Source: DATLYB01 sp964502525 (GTDB taxonomy: Bacteria; Bacteroidota; Bacteroidia; Chitinophagales; CAIOSU01). Taken from it: 21,144 nucleotides of DNA. This document shows, one piece after another, positions 1 to 7,074 of this stretch; within the stretch, counting starts at the first letter, position 1, and every line of letters begins with the position of its first letter. The stretch lies in NCBI GenBank assembly GCA_964502525.1, contig CAZCXH010000079.1, positions 1 through 21,144 of the forward strand, in the 5' to 3' direction. The notes below the pieces were generated by a model that saw only the letters and a list, made by a program, of their open reading frames with translations, did no database searches and was not told the DNA's origin. A program made the position numbers and the translations under genes.

Positions 1-867
1 TTCCCTGCCCATCAAATCCAGGATGCGGCATTCAGCTATTGCTACATCCGCCATCACATTGATCTCATCCGCAGCCGGATTCGGGAAAATCCTCACATCA
101 GCCAGCAGGTTGATTTGATTCACGCTGCTGATTTCATCTTCCACAAATAAGGTATCTCCGTTTGCTGAAATATTCACGATGGCTTCGTCTTTATCAATCG
201 CCAACACATTTTCAAACTGAATGTCGAGCGGCAATACGAGAAAATCTTTGCCGTCAATGTTGTCTTGAATCACAAAGCTGACATCGGCAATTTTTCCTGA
301 GCCGCTTGCATTGGCATGGTCAATGCGCGAAAGACCTGCGTCAATTTTTGAGGCGAGGTATAAATCTTTGTTGAGTGAAATCCTGTTTGTGTCAGGCGTG
401 AACCAGGAGTTAGTGAAATCAATGCGGAAGCTGTTGGAGTCCACGATGTTTTGGTCGTAGGTGAGCGAGAAGGCGATGCCGTAAACATTGCTGACAGGAA
501 CGGCAGAGGTGCCGAGATACAGGCTGCCTGTTATCGAATCGCCTGCGTTGGCGGAGTCTTGCGGGAATTCGAGGTATAAATCAGCGCCTGCTCTTCCTCC
601 CGGAGAGCCGCCTTTCTGGTGCGTGAGTCCGTAGTTGAGTGAAATGACAGATACATCATTGGAATCAATAAGCGCGTTGCCATCGCAGTCGGCATGTTTG
701 AGATTTACTCCGCTGAGGAATTGTAACTGCCAATCGGCACATGTCTGACCAAACCAGTTTGTGGTGGCATTTGGTCTTGCAGGTCTGCTGTTGCCATAGC
801 CGATGCCGATAGAAAGAACATCCTGATTGTTGGCAATGCCGTCATAGTTGGCGTCACCGGGCCAGAC
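1..867 (-). repeat. Shared C-terminal cassette, copy 1 (cut by window edge)
   Basis: This stretch runs from VWPGDANYDG to the window edge and is the first of three paralogous copies of a 1008-bp module (other copies at 3747-4754 and 6067-7074). It holds EF-hand loop 1 (D-A-N-Y-D-G-I-A-N-N-Q-D), a linker with GQTCADW, EF-hand loop 2 (D-C-D-G-N-A-L-I-D-S-N-D), the cohesin-like domain and the start of the sorting domain. The first 91 bp differ from 3888-3978 at only three positions; further in, identity drops clearly. Confidence 0.85.
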
Positions 868-3726
868 GCAGACATCGTTGATAAAAACGCAGGCGCCATT
901 GATGCAACTATCCCTGGTACAAAGGCTCCCATCATCACAGACCATCGTGTCGCAGGGATTATTACAGCCGGGGATATTTGCGAAGATGCAATTTCCTCCT
1001 GAACAAGCATCAGCGGTGCACAGGTCGCCATCATCGCAAACCATCAGAGTAAAACTGCAAATGCCGTTGATGCAGCTATCCACCGTGCACAGGTCGCTGT
1101 CATCACATGCCAGCGTATCGCAAGGATCAGTGCAGCCGGGGATGACTGTGTTGACGCAATTGCCCGAACAACTATCACCGGTGCAAGGATCGCCATCATC
1201 GCAGTTCAATGGCGTGTAAATACATCCAGCCAATGAATCACAACCGTCATTTGTACAGGCATCAAAATCGTGACAGGTGATCGGTAAATAAAAACAAGCA
1301 AACGCGATGCACGTGTCAATGGTGCAGGCATCGGCATCATAGCATATCGCGGCATCACAGGGAACACCGCAACCGGAACCGGGAACGGGGAAATAGAAGC
1401 AAAAGCCATTCGTACAATGGTCGGAGGTGCAGGTATCGCCATCATCGCAGATGAGCGTGTCGCAAGGGTTGCCGCAACCGGGGATGGCAGTAAACAGGCA
1501 GGAGCCATTCTGACAACTGTCAGCAGTGCACAAATCGTCATCATCGCAGATGACAGAATTGAAGACGCATCCTGCCGATGCAGAGCAACTATCAAAAGTG
1601 CAGGCATCACCGTCATCACACAACGTGCCGTCCGGAACATTGACAATAGCCATTGCAGCACATCCGCTGGAATCGGTAACTGTTACATAATATATTCCGG
1701 CTGAAAGCCCTGTGGCTGTATCGGTGGTTTGTCCATCGCTCCATGAGAAGCCGAATGGTGGTGACCCGTTTAATGCAACAGCGGTTGCAACGCCATTGCT
1801 ATCTCCAAAGCAGGTGATGGAGCTTGCAAGGCTTGCGGAAGCGTGCGAGAGGCATCCTCCACTTGAGTAGCATTGCGAAGAAGTGTCAACAACCGCGGCT
1901 GAATCAAGCACCGGTAAGTAATGAACAACGGACAAATTGCCGTCATCAAAATAATCCCTGATCACAGAATCAATATGTGCCGTGCTTGTGGTGCCCCAGT
2001 AGTTATCCGGTATGCTGATGTTGTCTCCGAACAAAAGCCGGTTGTCCGCTTCATATTGAATATTGGGATTGACAAAATTGTTTTGGGTTATCGTGCCCCC
2101 GTACATGTTGATGAACAGGCAACTTGTTCCTGAATTATTCAGAAAATCATTATTATGAATATCAGCAGAGCTGTTCACTGAGATGACCGGGTACCCCATA
2201 TTCGGATTGTTTAAAAACCTGTTGTTGGAAACCACTGTAGCGCCACTGGTTATTGATAGAATTGAACCGGTTGTGGCATTGCCCTGAAAGTCGTTGTTGC
2301 TGATAATAGGATGAGCGCTTCCGATATAGGAATTGGCGATGGAAACAATATCGCCACCGCCTGAATTATTAAGGAACTCATTGTGATGAATAATCGGCCC
2401 CGGAAAGTAGTGGCTGGAAGCAATAGCAGACCCGGTGTTATTGAGAAACTTATTGCTGCAAATTGTCGGCATCCCGTCACAGTGAAGCCTTCCGGGAGAA
2501 TTATTTTTAATAATATTATTGGTGATCTCCCATTCGCTGTAAACATGCGCCAGATATGCATTCGCATGTCCCGTAGAATCGGTATTCCCTTCAAAAACAT
2601 TATTCGACATTAGTCCCTGTCCATACCATATATCAATCAAAGTCTTGTTAACGTGATAGCAGGAATGTTGAAACCAGTTATTCAGAAAAACATTGTCTTG
2701 TATAAGGGTAAACTTCGGATACCCGAACCACGGGAACCCGGCCTGAATACCGCCATAATTATTTTCAAAATGATTATTGGTGATTGCAAGAGTGGAATCA
2801 GCCCAGAGACTCGTGCTCGAGTGAACCAATACGCATTGTCCATAACCAAGCGGATAGCTGTTTGATGTAAATACATTATTCGAGATTTCCGCGCTTAGGC
2901 CTAATGCTCCGCTTACTGCCCCTGTTGTGTTTCCGGTGAAAACATTATCCGAGATTAAGGTATGAGCTGCGCCCGTCAGATTTATTGCAATTGAATTTGA
3001 AGTGAACTCATTATTACTGATGACTGAATTTCCAGCGCTCTTTACAGATATGGCTGTCCCGGCTTCCGTAAATACGCAATGCCGGATCGAGACATTAGCA
3101 AATGTGCCACTGCCGATTCCTCCTCCAGTGTATTCAAAGGTGTCATTCCTGACAATTAAATCAGCGGAACTTGAACTATTGAAACCTAATCCGCCCCAAC
3201 TATTCCTGATTGAAGAATATTCCACCCTTGCCATATCAACTGCAATTCCTGTAGCGCAATGGGATAACCGGCAATGGCTGATGTAAGGGTTAGCCGCTAT
3301 CACACCGCTCCCATACGTAATGTCGCAATATTTCAGTATGCTTCCGGAAACGTAGTTTCCCAGCGTGTCAAACATTGCATCCGTTGCCGTTGCTCCAAAC
3401 TGGATATTTCCCCAACTGCCCCTTACAGGAGTCGAATCATTGGAGGTAAAGGTTATCCTGCCCTGCGCAGTACCGTTAGCAATCAGCTCACCGTCAATCT
3501 GCAGCGTTCTGGCAGTGTCAAACTTCACCGTTACCCCCGGCTCAATGGTAAGCGTTACGCCATTGTTCACCAGTATATTCCCCGTAACGATATAAGGCGA
3601 GTTGGCAAGCGCCCAGGTGGTGTTGGATGAAATCAAGCCGCTGACGTTGGTCTGGCCGTTTACAGTGCCAAACGCAATCGCAACAAATGCGATTACCATC
3701 CGGGATTTTAGTTTATAAGTATTCAT
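1..3726 (-). CDS. T9SS-exported beta-helix / CTDC-repeat / dockerin-cohesin surface protein (3' end missing)
   Basis: The frame is open from an ATG at 3726 to the window edge (1242 residues seen). By comparison with the next gene, 46 residues and the stop are missing. Order seen: signal peptide (about 1-24, ends AFGTVNGQ); right-handed parallel beta-helix (about 30-600) with many NNxFxxN coils, closed by an NYWGTT motif near 571 and a YFDDGNLSVVHYLP tail; SprB-like repeat (about 628-697, ITCFGDSNG...YYVTVTDSSGC); nine Cys-rich CTDC repeats (703-953); dockerin-like double EF-hand (about 954-1035); cohesin-like sandwich (about 1049-1196); start of a type A sorting domain (IFPNPAADEINVM, about 1210 on). 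It should be exported by Sec and then T9SS and held on the cell surface. The beta-helix suggests polysaccharide or adhesin contact, but no catalytic residues can be assigned. It is the last gene of a three-gene operon, 20 bp after the preceding stop. Architecture is confident; function is unknown. Confidence 0.9.
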   Translation of the reverse strand, partial: MNTYKLKSRMVIAFVAIAFGTVNGQTNVSGLISSNTTWALANSPYIVTGNILVNNGVTLTIEPGVTVKFDTARTLQIDGELIANGTAQGRITFTSNDSTPVRGSWGNIQFGATATDAMFDTLGNYVSGSILKYCDITYGSGVIAANPYISHCRLSHCATGIAVDMARVEYSSIRNSWGGLGFNSSSSADLIVRNDTFEYTGGGIGSGTFANVSIRHCVFTEAGTAISVKSAGNSVISNNEFTSNSIAINLTGAAHTLISDNVFTGNTTGAVSGALGLSAEISNNVFTSNSYPLGYGQCVLVHSSTSLWADSTLAITNNHFENNYGGIQAGFPWFGYPKFTLIQDNVFLNNWFQHSCYHVNKTLIDIWYGQGLMSNNVFEGNTDSTGHANAYLAHVYSEWEITNNIIKNNSPGRLHCDGMPTICSNKFLNNTGSAIASSHYFPGPIIHHNEFLNNSGGGDIVSIANSYIGSAHPIISNNDFQGNATTGSILSITSGATVVSNNRFLNNPNMGYPVISVNSSADIHNNDFLNNSGTSCLFINMYGGTITQNNFVNPNIQYEADNRLLFGDNISIPDNYWGTTSTAHIDSVIRDYFDDGNLSVVHYLPVLDSAAVVDTSSQCYSSGGCLSHASASLASSITCFGDSNGVATAVALNGSPPFGFSWSDGQTTDTATGLSAGIYYVTVTDSSGCAAMAIVNVPDGTLCDDGDACTFDSCSASAGCVFNSVICDDDDLCTADSCQNGSCLFTAIPGCGNPCDTLICDDGDTCTSDHCTNGFCFYFPVPGSGCGVPCDAAICYDADACTIDTCIAFACFYLPITCHDFDACTNDGCDSLAGCIYTPLNCDDGDPCTGDSCSGNCVNTVIPGCTDPCDTLACDDSDLCTVDSCINGICSFTLMVCDDGDLCTADACSGGNCIFANIPGCNNPCDTMVCDDGSLCTRDSCINGACVFINDVCVWPGDANYDGIANNQDVLSIGIGYGNSRPARPNATTNWFGQTCADWQLQFLSGVNLKHADCDGNALIDSNDVSVISLNYGLTHQKGGSPGGRAGADLYLEFPQDSANAGDSITGSLYLGTSAVPVSNVYGIAFSLTYDQNIVDSNSFRIDFTNSWFTPDTNRISLNKDLYLASKIDAGLSRIDHANASGSGKIADVSFVIQDNIDGKDFLVLPLDIQFENVLAIDKDEAIVNISANGDTLFVEDEISSVNQINLLADVRIFPNPAADEINVMADVAIAECRILDLMGRE
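868..1620 (-). repeat. Nine tandem Cys-rich CTDC (Dictyostelium-type) protein repeats
   Basis: Read in the minus frame, nine units follow C-D-D-x-D-x-C-T-x-D-x-C-x(3-5)-C with 23-33 residues per unit, for example CDDGDACTFDSC and CDDGDLCTADAC. Four units carry an extra PGCxxPCDT linker with two more cysteines. The pattern is that of the Dictyostelium (slime mold) repeat family (PF00526). The Asp-rich, Cys-paired units probably form disulphide-stiffened, possibly Ca-binding stalk modules between the beta-helix head and the dockerin-like tail. Units differ at codon level, so this is an old protein repeat rather than a recent DNA expansion. Confidence 0.85.
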
Positions 3727-3746
3727 GACTAGGTGGTTTTAATAAT

Positions 3747-4754
3747 TTATTTATGAACCACTATCTTCCTGCAAATGGAATAATGGTCAGTGGTTTTTAA
3801 ATGAATGAAATAGCTGCCGGTTTCCAGCGCAGACACATCAAGGGTAAGAGATTCCATCCCTTGAAGGGATGGAATCTCTGAGGCAACTTCCCTGCCCATC
3901 AAATCCAGGATGCGGCATTCAACTATTGCTACATCCGCCATCACATTGATCTCATCCGCTGCCGGGTTCGGGAAAATCTGAACATTATAATTCTGATGGA
4001 TCGGATTAATTCCTACTGTTTCTCCCTCCACATATAATGTATCTCCATTAGCAGTGATGTTCACCGCAGCTTCGTCCTTGTCAATTGCTACCACATCCTC
4101 AAATTGAATCTCCAGCGGCAGCACGAAGTAATCCTTGCCGTCAATGTTGTCCTGAATCACGAAGCTCACGTTCGCTATTGCTCCAAAGCCGCTGGCGTTG
4201 CTGTGGTTGGTGCGCGAGAGGCCGATGTCGGTTCTGGATGCGGAGTATAAATCTTTCGCTAGTCCTACCCTATTAGTTTGCGAAGTGAACCATGAGTTGA
4301 TGAAGTCAATGTTGATACCGTTGCTGTCAATGATATTTTGATCATAAGTGAGAGAGAAGGCAATGCCATAGACATTATTGACCGGTGCGGCTTGCGAGGC
4401 GAGGTGAATTTCGCCAGATACAGTGTCGCCTGTTTGAAAAGTGTCTTGAGAGAATACAAGAAATAAATCGGGATTAACAGCTCGTTGCGGAGAGCCGGTT
4501 TTGGCATGAGTTAATCCATAGTTGAGCGAAATAATGGATACATCACTGGAATCAACCAACCCTTCCCCATTGCAGTCAGCATGTTTGAAGTTGACGCCAT
4601 TGGAAAACGTATCAACCCAATCGGGGCAAGGTTGGCCGATCCAGTTGGTTGTAGCATTAGGTCTTGATACTCCGGTAAAGCCGTAAGCAATGCCAATAGC
4701 AAGTATGTCTTGATTATTGGCGATGCCGTCAGAGTTGGCGTCACCGGGCCAGAC
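3747..4754 (-). repeat. Shared C-terminal cassette, copy 2
   Basis: This 1008-bp copy (335 residues plus stop) has exactly the length of copy 3. EF-hand loops read D-A-N-S-D-G-I-A-N-N-Q-D and D-C-N-G-E-G-L-V-D-S-S-D, separated by a long linker with GQPCPDW. Its last part matches copy 1 almost base for base, while the segment just before that matches copy 3, so the copy is a mosaic. Confidence 0.85.
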
Positions 4755-6035
4755 AAAACCCGGCTGGCAGGTGATGTTACTATCACTCAGCGTTATTTTG
4801 TAGTTATAAACATCCGAGAGATGCGTGAGGTTGTCATTCGATTGAGAAAAAGATAAGGAATACAATGTCGGAGTAAGCATGATCTCCGTTACCGGATAAT
4901 CACTCAAATTGCAGTTGACGTTATTACCCAACAAATCGGTTTTTATCAGCACCGGGTTTAACGACCTCTTTCCGGCAATGATATAGCCACCATCAGCGGT
5001 AATGCCGATGCGCGGCTCCTCACAGGAGTCTGCAACGGTTTTGGTCCATTGAAGATTTCCTGTTGCATCCAATTTAAGCAGCGTGGCAACCGAACGGGTT
5101 GAATCAACCATGCTGATTGGCATAATAAAGCCGCCATCCGATGTTGGAAGAATATTGCCGCCTTTATCGTTTGAAAGGCTGTCGCCAAAAGCTTTTGCCC
5201 AGTTAACATTACCAAGGCTGTCGGCCCTCATACAAAATGCATTATATTTATTGGTAAGGGGGTCCTGGATGTTGCCTGATATAATGAAACCTTTATCCGC
5301 AGTAATTTCCAGGGATACCGGTAAAGCATAAGGTGTAAAAATGTCATAAGACTTAGTCCAGGTTAGAGCTCCTGCCTGATTGGTTTTGGCAAGAAGTAGG
5401 GAGGGCGTTCCAACAAACACAAATCCTCCATCAGCGGTTTGTTTAACATCATACCCGTAATCGAAGCCTGATGATCCGAATGTATTCATCCAAAGCGAGT
5501 TGCCGGAGGTGTCCATTTTTGTCACGCTAATATTTCCTTCGCCTGTGGCTCCTATCAGCACATAATTACCGCCTGAACTGAGACATATTGAGTTGCAGTA
5601 ATATTGAGTGGCTTGAAAACCGCCACTGCCAAGCATCTTTGTCCATAAAGTATCCCCGAGAGCATTGGTCCTTACCACGTAAGTCCTAACAGCTCCAAAA
5701 AAAGGAATATAGTAGCTGCCTGTAATAAAAAACCCACCGTCAGCGGTTTCAAAAAATGAAGCCGGATTGCTTCCCTCCCCTATCGTCAGCGACCATTCAA
5801 AGTTTCCATCGGCATCTGTCTTCAGAAGGTAATCGTTTGATACTTCAAACGTCACACTGCGGCTGCCAAAAAGAAGATAGCCCTGGTCGGAAGTTTGCTT
5901 TACGGTTTTTGCGAAATACCCCTGGAACAGCATTTCGCCTGCCGGATCATAGTAGCTTTTCTGAAATGGCGCTTGAGCTGATAGATTAACTACGGTAAAG
6001 CATACGGCAATGGAAAGCTGAGTTATGGTCTTCAT
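3747..6035 (-). CDS. T9SS-exported beta-propeller-like / dockerin-cohesin surface protein
   Basis: This 762-residue protein starts with a signal peptide (about 1-21, ending VNLSAQA). Residues 25-370 contain a degenerate repeat in which ADGGF-(I/V/F)-x-x-G blocks (ETADGGFFITG, QTADGGFVFVG, ITADKGFIISG, ITADGGYIIAG) alternate with D-x-x-G-N-x-x-W-x-K/T blocks; this is the usual signature of Bacteroidota propeller-like proteins with T9SS tails. After a linker comes the shared tail: dockerin-like EF-hands (about 428-505), cohesin-like domain (about 522-680) and type A sorting domain (about 687-762, IFPNPAADE...GSYFIHLKTTDHYSICRKIVVHK). It is the middle gene of the operon: 31 bp after the upstream stop and 20 bp before the next start, with AT-rich spacers and no clear Shine-Dalgarno. 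Surface location is well supported; ligand is unknown. Confidence 0.9.
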   Translation of the reverse strand: MKTITQLSIAVCFTVVNLSAQAPFQKSYYDPAGEMLFQGYFAKTVKQTSDQGYLLFGSRSVTFEVSNDYLLKTDADGNFEWSLTIGEGSNPASFFETADGGFFITGSYYIPFFGAVRTYVVRTNALGDTLWTKMLGSGGFQATQYYCNSICLSSGGNYVLIGATGEGNISVTKMDTSGNSLWMNTFGSSGFDYGYDVKQTADGGFVFVGTPSLLLAKTNQAGALTWTKSYDIFTPYALPVSLEITADKGFIISGNIQDPLTNKYNAFCMRADSLGNVNWAKAFGDSLSNDKGGNILPTSDGGFIMPISMVDSTRSVATLLKLDATGNLQWTKTVADSCEEPRIGITADGGYIIAGKRSLNPVLIKTDLLGNNVNCNLSDYPVTEIMLTPTLYSLSFSQSNDNLTHLSDVYNYKITLSDSNITCQPGFVWPGDANSDGIANNQDILAIGIAYGFTGVSRPNATTNWIGQPCPDWVDTFSNGVNFKHADCNGEGLVDSSDVSIISLNYGLTHAKTGSPQRAVNPDLFLVFSQDTFQTGDTVSGEIHLASQAAPVNNVYGIAFSLTYDQNIIDSNGINIDFINSWFTSQTNRVGLAKDLYSASRTDIGLSRTNHSNASGFGAIANVSFVIQDNIDGKDYFVLPLEIQFEDVVAIDKDEAAVNITANGDTLYVEGETVGINPIHQNYNVQIFPNPAADEINVMADVAIVECRILDLMGREVASEIPSLQGMESLTLDVSALETGSYFIHLKTTDHYSICRKIVVHK
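3847..3879. repeat. Perfect palindrome inside the sorting-domain coding region (copy 2)
   Basis: Two 16-base arms (plus strand AGAGATTCCATCCCTT and its reverse complement) are separated by one base. In RNA this gives a 14-bp stem with a 5-base loop. It encodes the EIPSLQGMESLTLD stretch. The paralogous site at 6166-6200 keeps the stem. Confidence 0.8.
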
Positions 6036-6066
6036 AGTGTAATTTATTTAAATTGACGTAAGTTTT

Positions 6067-7074
6067 TTACCTGCACACCATCACTTTCCTGCAAATGGAA
6101 TAATGGTCTGCGCTTTTTAATTGAATGAAATAACTTCCCGATTCCAATGTGGATATGTCAAGGGTAAGAGGTTCCATCTCTCCAAGAGATGGAATCTCTT
6201 TATATAGCTCCCTGCCCGCTATATCCAATACTCGACATTCAAGAATCTGGAAACCTGCCATCACATTAATTTCATCCGCAGCCGGATTCGGGAAAATACT
6301 GACATTATAATTGTGATGGATGGGATTAATTCCTACCGTTTCACCTTCCACATATAATGTATCTCCATTCGCAGTAATATTCACATTGGCTTCGTCCTTG
6401 TCAATTGCTACCACATCTTCAAATTGAATCTCCAGCGGAAGCACGAAATAATCCTTGCCGTCAATGTTGTCCTGTATCACGAAGCTTACGTTGGCAAGCA
6501 CACCAAATCCTGATGTATCGGAATGGCTGGTACGGGAAAGTCCGATGTCAACTCTTGATGCAGCGTACATATCTTTGGAGAGTGAAACAAGCTGAGTTGA
6601 TCTTATCCATGAATTGGTGAAGTCAACAGTTATTCCAGTGCTGGTGATGATATTCGGGTCGTAACTCAATGAAAATGCAACACCATAGACATTACTGACC
6701 GGAGAAGCTTGCGTACCAAGATGGATGGTACCGGTTACCGTGTCGCCAGTTTGGAAGGTGTCGTGTGGAAATTGGAGGAACATAGTTGGCTCAGTTTCAC
6801 TTTGCAATGAATCTCCCATCTTCTGATGAACGAGTATGTAATTAGACAAAATAGCGGAAATATCATTTTCGTCAACAAAAGAATCGCCATTACAATCGGC
6901 ATGTTTGTAGTTGACGCCATTGGAAAGACTATCCGCCCAATCAGGGCAAAGCTGACCAACCCAGTTGGCTGAAGGGTTTTGACGAGCCGGGCCGTTTGCT
7001 CCGTAAGCAACTCCAACGGCAAGCACATCATAGTTGTTGGCAATGCCGTCCGCATTGGCATCACCGGGCCATAC
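6067..7074 (-). repeat. Shared C-terminal cassette, copy 3
   Basis: This 1008-bp copy carries EF-hand loops D-A-N-A-D-G-I-A-N-N-Y-D and D-C-N-G-D-S-F-V-D-E-N-D and the linker GQLCPDW. The stretch ending the cohesin-like domain and opening the sorting domain (VIQDNIDGKDYFVLPLEIQF to NPAADEINVM) is almost identical to copy 2 in protein and very close in DNA. The following 20 residues diverge (GFQILECRVLDIAGRELYK against DVAIVECRILDLMGREVAS). Confidence 0.85.

Noticed and set aside
868..1620. Regular repeats that might look like a CRISPR array
   Set aside because: The units vary in length and base sequence, keep a reading frame and encode a known Cys-rich protein repeat; there is no constant direct repeat with unique spacers. 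The same holds for the LRR region at 8332-9048.
848..1704. Open plus-strand frames of 95-123 codons with repetitive protein sequence
   Set aside because: They are antisense shadows of the nine CTDC repeats of the minus-strand gene; the minus frame has the coherent domain structure and cysteine pattern.
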